Positions 24,779 through 33,882 of a DNA stretch of 64,000 nt are shown here, one piece after another. The notes under the pieces were generated by a model. The model saw only the letters and a program-made list of their open reading frames with translations, did not search any database and was not told the origin of the DNA. This DNA comes from Polyangiaceae bacterium (GTDB lineage: Bacteria; Myxococcota_A; Polyangia; Polyangiales; Polyangiaceae). Location of the stretch: NCBI GenBank assembly GCA_013361525.1, contig JABFXY010000080.1, positions 1 through 64,000 of the forward strand, in the 5' to 3' direction. The translations under genes and the position numbers were made by a program. Each line of letters opens with the position of its first letter. Positions within the stretch are counted from its first letter, which is position 1.

Positions 24779-25393
24779 CTATGGTGCCTGGCCGTCCTGA
24801 AGGTCGGAGACGTGTAGGACCCCGCGATGGTCGATGCGTAGGACCCACCTGGAGCCGCGGCATTGGAGCCACGGTGGAGACGGCTCCACGGTCCCGTGAG
24901 CGATGAGGTCGTCGCGTTGGCCGTTCGCGTCAGCATCCTCGTCGAATGCGGTGACGAGCATGCCGGCGGAGAGTAGCACGGGAGCGCCTGTCTCGTCGGG
25001 CGCAGTATCGGTGTGGGAGAGGCACAGGAGATCTCCGAAGAGGCCGTTGAAGTCCGCGCGGAGACGAGGTTTTTGATGTGTCATGGTCGGCGTCTGGTGC
25101 CCGTCGTCCTGTGCGTCACCCACGTGGGTGTGGGCCAATGCAGCTTCAGAGATCTCGGTTTCGAAGAGCTCGCGGCCTTTCGCCCACGGTCCGCCCCAAA
25201 TCAAGTCGAGAGTGTCGGCGAGAGCATCGTAGCGAGGATCGTGGGAATCGACTGCTTCAAGCGCAGTGACGAACAGCTCATAAAGCGCAATCTGAGTGAA
25301 GCCCTCCGCCTTGAGCGCACGCGCGAGCGCCAGCAAGCTGTTGGCAGGATGCTCCGCAGCGAGAGCGGCCTTGAGACGATCATTGGCATTCAT
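24779..25393 (-). CDS. Fusion of two small conserved families
   Basis: 204 residues from ATG 25393. Residues 1-85 (ANSLLALARALKAEGFTQIA, LYELFVTALEAVDSHDPRYD, ALADTLDLIWGG) form one helical family usually found alone. After a linker with MTHQKPRLR, the second part (ADFNGLFGDLLCLSHTDTAP, GAPVLLSAGMLVTAFDEDAD, GSRWVLRIDHRGV) is another common stand-alone family. Here both share one uninterrupted frame. It could be a true fusion, or two genes joined when a stop was lost. Confidence 0.6.
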   Translation of the reverse strand: MNANDRLKAALAAEHPANSLLALARALKAEGFTQIALYELFVTALEAVDSHDPRYDALADTLDLIWGGPWAKGRELFETEISEAALAHTHVGDAQDDGHQTPTMTHQKPRLRADFNGLFGDLLCLSHTDTAPDETGAPVLLSAGMLVTAFDEDADANGQRDDLIAHGTVEPSPPWLQCRGSRWVLRIDHRGVLHVSDLQDGQAP

Positions 25394-25850
25394 GTTTGCT
25401 ATGGTTCCGCCCGAGTCGCGCCTCATAGAGGTCTGTTTAGCGCTGCGTTCACTCTCTCCCGAAGCGGAAGCTGGGTGTCCGTAAGAGCTAGCTCGGAGAG
25501 CTGCTGCGGACCAGCGAATGCCGCGCCCAAGCTAGCGAGGGTGAGCCTGTCCCCCCTCGTTCCAAACCTGCCGTCGATAGGATTTCGGGGATAGCCATTG
25601 GAGGAGCCTCGAGTGCCAGGGGCGTACGAGAAAGCCATCATGAGGACGCCCGGTCCAGCGGTCCCTTCTAAATCGCGCACCCTGGCGGACCGCCCGAGAC
25701 CGCCGCGGCCGAAATCACCTTCGACCGGGGCGCTCTGTGCACGCCCGCTCCCACAAACACCTCCGGTTCGACTCCGCGGGACGCTCGACCCAAGCGACGC
25801 CTTCGGCGAGCACGCCGGACTCCGGCGCACTACCTTCTATCCATCGCCTC
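25394..25850. other. Intergenic stretch with only a doubtful small frame
   Basis: No convincing gene. A minus-strand frame 25641-25423 would give 72 residues (MMAFSYAPGTRGSSNGYPRN, then RLTLASLGAAFAGPQQLSEL). It has some coding appearance, but no recognised relatives and no good ribosome site. A Pro/Arg-rich plus frame here is a shadow. Confidence 0.25.
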
Positions 25851-26144
25851 ATGTCCCACTTCAACCGCATCATCCTCGCCGACCTGGGCTCAACCAAGCC
25901 CTACGAGCTAGACCACCACTCCCCAATCGCAACCCAGACCCAGCTCATCACGACAATCGCCGCCGAAGCCCTACGAACCGGCAGCACGATCTCCCTGTCG
26001 ATGGAGATCCTCCTCCCCCCCGGCGAGCTCCCCGCCCCCCACTCGAAAACAATGCAGCTGGCGCACAGCCAGCTGCAAGAAGTCCGAGACCGCCTGATCG
26101 CAGAGGGCGTGTCCACGGAGAAAATCACCGCGCACGTCCTCTAA
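25851..26144 (+). CDS. Hypothetical protein
   Basis: 97 residues from ATG 25851: MSHFNRIILADLGSTKPYEL, TTIAAEALRTGSTISLSMEI, LQEVRDRLIAEGVSTEKITA. The last part loosely recalls the 'RAxxVRxYLVxxGVxxxRI' helix-strand of OmpA-like domains, but no peptidoglycan-binding Asp/Arg motif is present. Family not recognised. It converges on the SnoaL-like gene 13 bases away. Confidence 0.5.
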   Translation: MSHFNRIILADLGSTKPYELDHHSPIATQTQLITTIAAEALRTGSTISLSMEILLPPGELPAPHSKTMQLAHSQLQEVRDRLIAEGVSTEKITAHVL

Positions 26145-26157
26145 TCGCCGCGCCGCG

Positions 26158-26523
26158 CTACATCCCCGGCGCCTTATCGATGAATCCGGCTACCTGGCGA
26201 ATCCGCCCATTCTCCACCACCACCACATCGAACCCGATCGCCAAAGGCTCGGCTGCTCCCGGGGGTCCAGCGTGCCAGGTGAATCGAGCTACGTCGTGGT
26301 GCGCGTCGACGCTGCCGGCCAGGGTGAAGACGACGCCGGCAAACTGCTTCTGAACGCCGGCAAGGAACTGGTCGATCCCTTCATGGCCCGAGACCGTGGC
26401 CATGGGGTCGGTGTAGACGACGTTCGGGATGTAGACCTCTTCGATGAGGGCGCGGCGGCGTTTGCTGTCGGTTTGGTTGAAGCTGTCGAGGTATCGCTGG
26501 ACGAGGTTTTGGATTGCGCTCAT
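26158..26523 (-). CDS. SnoaL/NTF2-like protein
   Basis: 121 residues from ATG 26523. The pattern LVQRYLDSFNQTDSKRRRAL, then YTDPMATVSGHEGIDQFLAG, and FTWHAGPPG...LAIGFDVVVVENGRIRQVAGF is that of SnoaL-like cone-shaped domains. These act as small isomerases, cyclases or ligand-binding proteins. A cytoplasmic single-domain protein; substrate unknown. Confidence 0.85.
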   Translation of the reverse strand: MSAIQNLVQRYLDSFNQTDSKRRRALIEEVYIPNVVYTDPMATVSGHEGIDQFLAGVQKQFAGVVFTLAGSVDAHHDVARFTWHAGPPGAAEPLAIGFDVVVVENGRIRQVAGFIDKAPGM

Positions 26524-26653
26524 GGGTAGTTCCTCCGTTGGGCTAGAGGATGCGGCCCCGGCGGTGGGCCAACCATTACCCGGCAGGTAAGCGCAGAGGT
26601 AGCCCCCCCCTCAGCGGAGGGGCCGAGCTGGGTCGAGGGCGCGCTCGGCACCC

Positions 26654-29600
26654 ATGGTGGTATCCTGCGGCGCGACGATGGCGGGGACTTCGATCATTGC
26701 GCTCGCAATCGAGAGCGCTCGCGTGCGGCTGACGCGCCTCGATGGCTCGGTGGCGACCACCCGGCTCGAGTGGGAGCTCGAGCCAGGCTGGCACGCGAAG
26801 CGGGTGCCGCTTTCGTCGTCGACGGGGGCTGGCCCGTTCTCGCTCGCCGATCTACGGGACGTCCTTCACACCTGCTCACCCCAGGACGTGGAGCAAATCG
26901 GCCATGAGCTGGAACGCGCGCTCTTCGGCGCAGAGGATGAAGCCGGGCCTCGTCAGCGCCCATTCACATCCCGATCAGGCGAACACCTGAGGCTCCATCT
27001 TTCGCTCGATGGCGACGCCGCTGCCATTCCCTGGGAGTACTTGAAAATTGGCGGCACGTTCCTCGTCGAGCGTGGCGTATCGGTGGTGCGGTGGGTCAAG
27101 TCGAATGGCCCCGCATCGTCGGTCCGGGTGAACGACGGCATCGTCAAAGTGCAAATCGTTTGCGCCAATCCCGACGGCACTTTCGATGCCGCGCGACATC
27201 TTGGTGATATCGCGCGTGGGCTCGATGGCACCGGTAGCACATTTACCCTGTTGGATCGGGCGACCGCCGACGAGCTGCTCGCCGCTCTGCGACGCGGTGG
27301 GATGGATGGGTTTCATTTCGTCGGGCACGGTCACTTCGTCGCGGACGATCATGCATCGATTCTCGTTCAGGACGGGCACGTCCACGCGGACCATATCGCC
27401 GCAGCCCTCGCGGCCGGACGATATCGCTTCGTCCTGTTGGGCTCCTGCCATGGTGGGACGGCTGGCGCGAGCTATCAACGCGACAAGTTCGACGGGATCG
27501 CGCGCCGGATCGTCGCCAGTGTCGGCATCCCGGTCGTCGCAATGCAATGTGAGGTACCCCAAGAATACAGCACGAAGTTTGCGACGGCGTTCTACCAATG
27601 CCTACGCGAGGCAAATGGAGATCTGGAGCGCGCTGTCCACGATGCGAGACGACGGTTCGTCGTGCGCGGAGAAGAGCGCATCGCGTTCGGCATTCCCGTG
27701 CTCTACGCCGCGGCCCCTCGTCCCGAGCAGCCAGCACCCGATGCCGAGTGCCCATTTCCTGGGATCGCTCCATTTTGGGAAAAGGACGCAGATCTTTTCG
27801 TGGGACGCGAACCGGAGCTGGATCGCTTACTGGCATTGATCGGTCACGAAGGCCGCCTCGAGCGACGCATCCTCGTCGTGCACGGTCCGAGCGGCGTGGG
27901 CAAATCTTCATTCGTTCAAGCCGGGATGGTGCGACGCGCCCGCCGCGGAGAAACCGCTCTCGGCAAGGATCCCCTGATCGTTCGGATGCGTCCCGGCAAA
28001 GATCCCGTTCGCCAGGTATCGCGCGCGATCGCGGACGCCGTCGGCATGGACGCTGGCGACGACCGGGGCGGTGGTGCGCTCGCCGAGCGCCTGCGCCGGT
28101 CCACACGCGACCCGCTGCGCGGCGTGCTCGTCGTCATCGACCAATTCGAGGAGCTGTTCACCCAGAACGACGCTGCTGCGCGAACATCGTTCGACGAGGT
28201 CTTGGCTGCCCTCCTATCCGACTCGGATCTGCGGTTGGCAATCGTTCTTTGCGTACGAGCGGACTTCGCACGCCGTGTGGTGACGAACGAGATGCCGCAT
28301 ATGCAGGAGCATCTCGGTCGCGGCGACGAGTCGCTATTTCGATTGAGACGAATGCCTGGGGACGCGCTCACACGGGCCCTGGAGGAAATGGCGAAGCGAG
28401 CCAACGTCTTCTTCGAGGGAGGTCTCGCGATTCGCATCACGCAAGATACCCTCGAATCGCCGGCCGGCCTTCCGCTCGCTGCGAACGCATTGGTCGAGCT
28501 GTGGAAGCGAAGAGACGCTCGAGGATGCCTGACTTTCTCGGCGTACAACGATATCGGCGAGATCGCTGGGGCGCTCGCGGGCGGCGCCGACGCGGTCATC
28601 GACCGCATGCAACCCGAGGAGCAGGCAGCCGCGCGTTTGGTGTTACAGGCGCTGGTCAGACCGGGTCGAGGGACAGAGGACGCGCGCCGGGCGCTGCCGC
28701 TCGCCGAGGCCCGCGCGCTCATCGATCCACACAAGAGCGTGCTCGAGCAGCTGTCCGGGAGCGATCCTCGCGGTGTCGCTGGTGATCCGCTTCCGCTGCG
28801 GCTGATTGTCGTCGACGAACCGGACTCGGCCTCGAGCGAAAAGGAAGGGTCGGTCGAGCTCGCGCACGAGACGCTAATTCACCACTGGCCTCGACTCGTC
28901 GCGTGGATCGAGGAGGATCGGGAAGCGCTCGAGCGGCTGGACGAGCTCGACATCCATTTCGCAGCGTGGTCTCGCGCCAAACGAGATGAGAGCGCGCTGA
29001 TCTCGGAGGACCTCGTCAAGCATCTGCGTGGTGGTGACCTCGGCGAGGGGCCCCGTCGTCGGCTCGAAGCGCGAATTGGCGCACGCGCTGACGTCGCCTC
29101 GTTCCTCGCCCGAGCAGATGCAGCGAGCCATGCGAAACAGAAAAGGCGCGCCTATTGGACCTTTGCGACGACCGTTGCGCCGTGGCTCGCGATGGGGGTC
29201 GCGCTGATGGGCAACCACCTATCGAACACGGAGGACTTCATTCCCGGGTGGGGGTGGGGACGCGAGACCAAGCATTCACCCGATTCGGCTTCGGTCATCG
29301 TTCAGCCTTACCTGTGTACGGGCGAGCCGACCATTACGGACAACACCGACTACCTTCCCTCTCCTCCAGTGCGGCGCCCCGAGAACGCCCCGTCGTGCTT
29401 TCCTGGGGTAACGCTGGGTCGGGAGATCACGATCGACCTGCGAGGCGACGAGTCGGCGGGCGCCGAGATTGGCAAGCTGTTTGGCCGCACCACACGTGCC
29501 GAAGCGATTGCGCTGAATGTGCAGATGGAACCGAGCGACAACGTATTTGCTGTCGTCGTGCGAGATGATCTCGGGGCCGAAGCCACGTTCTTTTGTGGCG

Positions 29601-29938
29601 ATTCCACGCCGATGGACGACGGAGCCGAGACGTCGGTTCCACAGCCCGGCGACGATCTGCCATTGAAGATATCCCCTGCATCGAGCCGCCGGTTGCTGCG
29701 TGGCGCCTTCGGCGGAGTCTACGTCATTTCGCGTGAAGAGCTGGCGTCTGCCGGCTTGGACCGCAAACAGATTACTTACCTATCGGTGCGCGCCGACAAG
29801 CGCCATACGAAGCTCGACGCAAAGGGTCGAGCCACCCTATGGGTCAGCGGGATCTTGCTCGAAGATCCCGGCGGCGATGCCCAGTGCCGGCGCAGCGATA
29901 CCGAGACACCGGCAGCACAATCCGGGCTCCCGGAGTAG
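26654..29938 (+). CDS. CHAT protease-nSTAND NTPase membrane protein
   Basis: 1094 residues; ATG 26654 with ATG 26678 (MAGTSII) as alternative. CHAT caspase-like domain (about 110-345): IPWEYLKIGGTFLVERGVSV, the His in FHFVGHG (His225) and Cys in LLGSCHGG (Cys265) form the expected dyad. Then the nSTAND NTPase: FVGREPELDRLL, Walker A GPSGVGKSS (411-419), Walker B LVVIDQFEELF, and a C-terminal winged-helix-like part with the VELAHETLIHHWPRL motif. One membrane span near 835-855, then about 230 residues that may be extracytoplasmic. CHAT-STAND proteins are predicted signal-activated proteases in conflict and cell-death systems; the trigger here is unknown. Confidence 0.9.
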   Translation: MVVSCGATMAGTSIIALAIESARVRLTRLDGSVATTRLEWELEPGWHAKRVPLSSSTGAGPFSLADLRDVLHTCSPQDVEQIGHELERALFGAEDEAGPRQRPFTSRSGEHLRLHLSLDGDAAAIPWEYLKIGGTFLVERGVSVVRWVKSNGPASSVRVNDGIVKVQIVCANPDGTFDAARHLGDIARGLDGTGSTFTLLDRATADELLAALRRGGMDGFHFVGHGHFVADDHASILVQDGHVHADHIAAALAAGRYRFVLLGSCHGGTAGASYQRDKFDGIARRIVASVGIPVVAMQCEVPQEYSTKFATAFYQCLREANGDLERAVHDARRRFVVRGEERIAFGIPVLYAAAPRPEQPAPDAECPFPGIAPFWEKDADLFVGREPELDRLLALIGHEGRLERRILVVHGPSGVGKSSFVQAGMVRRARRGETALGKDPLIVRMRPGKDPVRQVSRAIADAVGMDAGDDRGGGALAERLRRSTRDPLRGVLVVIDQFEELFTQNDAAARTSFDEVLAALLSDSDLRLAIVLCVRADFARRVVTNEMPHMQEHLGRGDESLFRLRRMPGDALTRALEEMAKRANVFFEGGLAIRITQDTLESPAGLPLAANALVELWKRRDARGCLTFSAYNDIGEIAGALAGGADAVIDRMQPEEQAAARLVLQALVRPGRGTEDARRALPLAEARALIDPHKSVLEQLSGSDPRGVAGDPLPLRLIVVDEPDSASSEKEGSVELAHETLIHHWPRLVAWIEEDREALERLDELDIHFAAWSRAKRDESALISEDLVKHLRGGDLGEGPRRRLEARIGARADVASFLARADAASHAKQKRRAYWTFATTVAPWLAMGVALMGNHLSNTEDFIPGWGWGRETKHSPDSASVIVQPYLCTGEPTITDNTDYLPSPPVRRPENAPSCFPGVTLGREITIDLRGDESAGAEIGKLFGRTTRAEAIALNVQMEPSDNVFAVVVRDDLGAEATFFCGDSTPMDDGAETSVPQPGDDLPLKISPASSRRLLRGAFGGVYVISREELASAGLDRKQITYLSVRADKRHTKLDAKGRATLWVSGILLEDPGGDAQCRRSDTETPAAQSGLPE

Positions 29939-30042
29939 CAGGGCTCCTCCTACCTGATCGAGGCCAATCGACCCTTGCGGGTTACCGGATTCGTTTCGCA
30001 CCTAATGGGCTCGACCGAGCCTCCGTATAGGACCAGCGACCC

Positions 30043-30309
30043 ATGCGACCCCTCATCTTCTCCGCCTTGCTCCTCCTAATGGCCACGGGTTGCCGATCCC
30101 TGCCCGCAGACTGGTTCGAGAACGGTCAGAAGCCAGGCGCCTCCGCCCCCGCTCCGGTCGAGGAGGAGCAAGAGGAGCAGCCCGCGACGGAAGAGCGTCG
30201 GGACTGCGTGCCCGACGGCGAGCCCGAGCCCCCGCCGAGCCCAACGATGAAATGCTGCAGCTCGACGAGGCACTACAGCGGTAACGTCTCCGTGTGCGGC
30301 GGCAATTGA
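30043..30309 (+). CDS. Small lipoprotein with Cys-rich tail
   Basis: 88 residues: lipobox signal MRPLIFSALLLLMATGC, a Glu/Pro-rich linker (EEEQEEQPATEERR), then cysteines (RDCVPDG, MKCCSST, SVCGGN) for disulfides outside the cytoplasmic membrane. It lies between the CHAT-STAND gene and a second lipoprotein. Function unknown. Confidence 0.7.
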   Translation: MRPLIFSALLLLMATGCRSLPADWFENGQKPGASAPAPVEEEQEEQPATEERRDCVPDGEPEPPPSPTMKCCSSTRHYSGNVSVCGGN

Positions 30310-30330
30310 TGGCTCGCTCGGCGGCGCGGA

Positions 30331-30399
30331 ATCAAAACCCGAGGAGGTAGCGCGTTCTCGCGCTTTCCTCGCTGATTGGCCCTGATCAAACCCGAGGAG
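30331..30399. repeat. Direct repeat ATCAAA(A)CCCGAGGAG in the intergenic gap
   Basis: ATCAAAACCCGAGGAG at 30331-30346 recurs as ATCAAACCCGAGGAG at 30385-30399, 54 bases later. The GC-rich GCGCTTTCCTCGCTGATTGG lies in between. This is the gap before the lipoprotein at 30432; the repeats could be regulator sites or leftover duplications. Confidence 0.3.
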
Positions 30400-30431
30400 A
30401 CTCGCGCACGCCCCGTTACGTAGGATGCGGC

Positions 30432-31154
30432 GTGCAAGCCACCGCGAAATCCTTCGTCACCGCCCTGGCGCTGCTCGCTGCAGCCTGCAATCAATCCTCC
30501 GGCGAGGCGCCGCCGCCTTCGGAGAGCGCGACGATCGAAGAGGTGAAGGCTGCGCTCGATCCGAAGCGCGCCGAGGTGGAAGCCGTTCGGGCGAAGCTGC
30601 GGACCGCCGTCGAAGCGGCCAAAGCGCACCCGGAGCTCTTCAAGATCGCGTCGCCTCCCTCCGATCCGGCGTCGATGCTGCTGGCCGACGAGGAAGCGCG
30701 GTCCTACGACTTCAAGTCTTTGTGGTGCGCGCCGAGCGACTATCGCCGCGAGGTCCTGTTCGGCCAGCTCGACAAGCCCTATCCGGTGCGGCGATTCGAT
30801 TTCGAGAATCTCGCGCCGACGATCCCGACCGTCTTGTCGGCCAAGATGGCGCTCGTCTGCCGCACCACACGCCTCGACCCACTGGTCATCAACAAGGAAG
30901 CAAAGACGTATACCGGCGGCTACTTCGAGGGCGAGTGTCGCCTGTTCGAGCTCGACGGTACGAAATACCTCGGAGGCTTCGCCCTGAGGCAGGGGATCCC
31001 GGACGAGCTCAAATATGGGGGCTACAACCCGACGCCGAGCTCCTTCTCGAGCGACCTGGGCAACGCGGTGACGGACGCGATGAACACGGCGATGTGGGGC
31101 GCGAAGAAGCCGGAGAAGGGGTTGTTCTACGGCTGCAACTTCCCCGACAAGTAG
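30432..31154 (+). CDS. Lipoprotein of unknown function
   Basis: 240 residues from GTG 30432. Signal KSFVTALALLAAACNQSSG with lipobox LAAC, then a helical Ala/Glu-rich segment (EVKAALDPKRAEVEAVRAKL), then a globular region with two Cys pairs (LWCAPSDYR, LVCRTTRL, GECRLFE, YGCNFPDK). Mature protein on the outer or inner membrane. Family not recognised. Confidence 0.7.
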   Translation: MQATAKSFVTALALLAAACNQSSGEAPPPSESATIEEVKAALDPKRAEVEAVRAKLRTAVEAAKAHPELFKIASPPSDPASMLLADEEARSYDFKSLWCAPSDYRREVLFGQLDKPYPVRRFDFENLAPTIPTVLSAKMALVCRTTRLDPLVINKEAKTYTGGYFEGECRLFELDGTKYLGGFALRQGIPDELKYGGYNPTPSSFSSDLGNAVTDAMNTAMWGAKKPEKGLFYGCNFPDK

Positions 31155-31288
31155 CGTCCGAATCGGACAAACGCTCGCGGGCCGTGCTTCATCCGGCAAG
31201 CGACCCGAGCTTCGACGTCGGAGGTTGACCAGACGATCCGCCCTGCTCGATCATTTCGCTTCGGCCTGCAGACGCCGAAGCGAATTCG

Positions 31289-33145
31289 ATGACCGGCGAC
31301 GTTTTTTCGATCGAAGCAATTCCCTATCCGGCGTTCGGGCTCGAGCGGGGGACGCGAAACTTTGTCTGCAACGCGGCGTTCGCCACGTTGGTCGGCGCGC
31401 CGTCGTCATTTTGTGCGGGCGGCATCGACGATCTCGCAGGTCACCTCGACGAGGCGTCCGCCCTGCGGATCGTGGAGCGCCTCGCGGCGGACAAGCCCGA
31501 GCTCGTAGAGCTGCGCATCGGTCCGCGTGAGCGGCGCTTGCCTTATCGCGCGAGCGCGCGGCTGACCGGCGAGCGGGTGCTGTTCGTCGTCGACGTGCAC
31601 TCGGATCTCGAGGGTGTGGGCCTCTTCGAGCGTGCGCCGGCGATCATGCACGCCATCGACAAAGAGGGCCGAATCGTGAGCGTGACCGAGCGCTGGCTGG
31701 AGCGGTTCGGTTACGAGCGCGCGGAGGTCCTCGGAAGGCGATCGACGGAGTTTTTGAGCGAGGAGAGCCGCCAGCGCGCGCTCGAGGAGGTGTTGCCCAG
31801 GTTCTTCCGCGAAGGGCGTTGCGACGACATCCCCTACGAGTTCGTCCGCAAGTCCGGTGATACCGTGAGCGTCCGCCTCTCGGCCACCGTCGAGCGCGAC
31901 GCCGAGGGCCATATCGCGCGCTCCTGCGCGGTCCTCACCGACGTGACGGAGGAGCTGCGCCTCGCCGCGGAAGCCGACCGCGCGCGCAACCTGGAGAAGG
32001 ACATGCTCCAGGCGCAAAAGATGGAGTCGCTCGGCCTCTTGGCCGGCGGCGTCGCGCACGACTTCAACAACCTCCTCGTGGCGATCATCGGCAACACCGA
32101 CCTGGCGCTGGCCTCGCTTCCGCCGAGCTCCTCCGCCGTCGAGATGCTGCACGACATCTCCACTGCCTCCAGGCACGCGGCGGACTTGTGCAGACAACTG
32201 CTCGCGTACTCCGGCAAAGGCCGCTTCGTCGTCGGCCGGCTGGATCTTTCGCAATCGGTCCGCGAGATCCTCCAGATCATCGAGGTCTCCGTCGGCAAAG
32301 GCACGCTCCTCCGTACGGACTTCAGCCCCGGGCCGACGACGATCGAAGGCGACGTCACGCAGATCCGCCAGGTGGTGATGAACCTCGTGAGCAATGCCGC
32401 GGAGTCGCTCGCCGGGAAACGCGGAATCGTCACCGTCGCGACCGGGCACACGCATTTGGATGCCGCGGCGATCAGCCAGAACTTGGTGCGCGACGTGCCG
32501 CCCGGACACTACGCCTGGGTCGAGGTCTCGGACACGGGCTCCGGCATGACGCTCGAGACGCAACAGCGGATCTTCGAGCCGTTTTTTTCGACCAAAGGCG
32601 CCGGTCGCGGCCTGGGCCTCGCGGCCGTGCTCGGCATCGTCCGTGGCCATCGCGGGACGATCCGCCTCTATTCGGAATTGGGAAGAGGCACGAGCTTCAA
32701 GGTCTTTTTCCCGTCGCTCGAGGCCGCCGCGCAACACGATGGCGCGCGCGAGGGCAAAAGCGCCGGCAGGGGTTGTGTGCTCGTCGTCGACGATCAGGAG
32801 TTCGTCCGGCGCACCGTTCGCCGCGCGCTCGAGGACTCCGGATATGAAGTCGTGACGGCCGACGACGGCGACGAGGCGCTCCTCATCTTCGCCGCTCGTC
32901 CCCAGGGCTTCGTTTGCGTTCTGCTCGACATCACGATGCCAGGGCGAGGCGGCGTGGACACCCTCAAAGGTCTGCGCGAGATCAACCCTGGAATCCCCGT
33001 CGTCCTCACCAGCGGCTACAACGAGCAGGACGCGCTCCAGGATCTCGTCGGGCGAAAAATCGCCGGCTTCCTGCAAAAGCCATTTCAGCTCACCGAGCTC
33101 CTCGATTCGATCGAGACCGGCTGCACCTGGCGCGAGCGCTCCTGA
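31289..33145 (+). CDS. Hybrid sensor histidine kinase with C-terminal receiver
   Basis: 618 residues, cytoplasmic (no membrane span). Two PAS-like sensor modules (about 5-105, and 115-230 with IMHAIDKEGRIVSVTERWLE). Then the HisKA H-box LGLLAGGVAHDFNNLLV (His near 257), N-box MNLVSNAAESL, G1 VSDTGSGM and G2 GRGLGLAAVLGIV. Last, a REC domain (VLVVDDQEFVRRTVRRALED, phosphoacceptor Asp in CVLLDITMPG, Lys in GFLQKPF). The AHDFNN H-box is typical of the soluble HWE/HDFNN kinases that pass phosphate to their own receiver. No dedicated output gene is adjacent. Confidence 0.93.
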   Translation: MTGDVFSIEAIPYPAFGLERGTRNFVCNAAFATLVGAPSSFCAGGIDDLAGHLDEASALRIVERLAADKPELVELRIGPRERRLPYRASARLTGERVLFVVDVHSDLEGVGLFERAPAIMHAIDKEGRIVSVTERWLERFGYERAEVLGRRSTEFLSEESRQRALEEVLPRFFREGRCDDIPYEFVRKSGDTVSVRLSATVERDAEGHIARSCAVLTDVTEELRLAAEADRARNLEKDMLQAQKMESLGLLAGGVAHDFNNLLVAIIGNTDLALASLPPSSSAVEMLHDISTASRHAADLCRQLLAYSGKGRFVVGRLDLSQSVREILQIIEVSVGKGTLLRTDFSPGPTTIEGDVTQIRQVVMNLVSNAAESLAGKRGIVTVATGHTHLDAAAISQNLVRDVPPGHYAWVEVSDTGSGMTLETQQRIFEPFFSTKGAGRGLGLAAVLGIVRGHRGTIRLYSELGRGTSFKVFFPSLEAAAQHDGAREGKSAGRGCVLVVDDQEFVRRTVRRALEDSGYEVVTADDGDEALLIFAARPQGFVCVLLDITMPGRGGVDTLKGLREINPGIPVVLTSGYNEQDALQDLVGRKIAGFLQKPFQLTELLDSIETGCTWRERS

Positions 33146-33153
33146 GATCTCTC

Positions 33154-33882
33154 ATGGTCGAAACCGCTTCGGCTCCCGGCATTTGGTCCGACGAGACCAA
33201 ACAGATCATCCTGGCGCACGCCGTCCTCGTCGGGCTGACGCCGCTCATCCCGATTCCAATCCTCGACGACTTCGTCAAAGACTACGTCGAGCGTCGCCTT
33301 GCGGGGGAGATTGGTCGTCGCCACGGGCACGCACTGCCTGAGGAGACGGTAAGGATCCTCGTCGGGGCGGAGGATGAGGGGCTGTTCAAGACCATCGCCG
33401 TCGGAATCGTCAAATTGCCCTTCAGCCTCGTCTTCCGCAAACTGTTCGTGGTGCTCGAGATCAAACGGGCTTCGGACGAGGCGAGCCGCGCATTTCACTA
33501 TGCCTATTTGCTCGACTACGCCCTTCGAATGCGCCGAATGACGCCCGCGGGGGAGCGGACGCCGCGCGAGGTTCGCAGTGCGATCGTGGGCGCTTGCAAA
33601 GAAGCACGGCTGTCACCGATGACGACTGCTTTCAGCGCGGTCTTTGCGGGATCGAAAGATCTCGTCGGCCAGCTCGCCAAGAGCTTCATCGGAAAGCTTC
33701 GACCAAAGAGCGGAGACAGTATCGGCCGCGAGGGTGTTGCCTCGGCGGTCGAAGCGACGAACGAGGGCGCGCTCGGCCCCATCGTCAGCCGCCTGACGGA
33801 GTCGATGAATGCGATTCCAGGTCGGCACTTTCGTGCCCTCGAAGAGCGCTTCGATTCGCTGCTCGGCGTCCGCCGATCTTAG
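33154..33882 (+). CDS. Conserved hypothetical protein, membrane-associated
   Basis: 242 residues from ATG 33154, 8 bases after the histidine kinase stop. ILAHAVLVGLTPLIPIPILD and GIVKLPFSLVFRKLFVVLEI are the conserved hydrophobic segments, with a long charged C-terminal half. The pattern is known from deltaproteobacterial proteins of unknown function. Likely peripheral or hairpin-type membrane protein. It overlaps the convergent gene by four bases. Confidence 0.6.
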   Translation: MVETASAPGIWSDETKQIILAHAVLVGLTPLIPIPILDDFVKDYVERRLAGEIGRRHGHALPEETVRILVGAEDEGLFKTIAVGIVKLPFSLVFRKLFVVLEIKRASDEASRAFHYAYLLDYALRMRRMTPAGERTPREVRSAIVGACKEARLSPMTTAFSAVFAGSKDLVGQLAKSFIGKLRPKSGDSIGREGVASAVEATNEGALGPIVSRLTESMNAIPGRHFRALEERFDSLLGVRRS

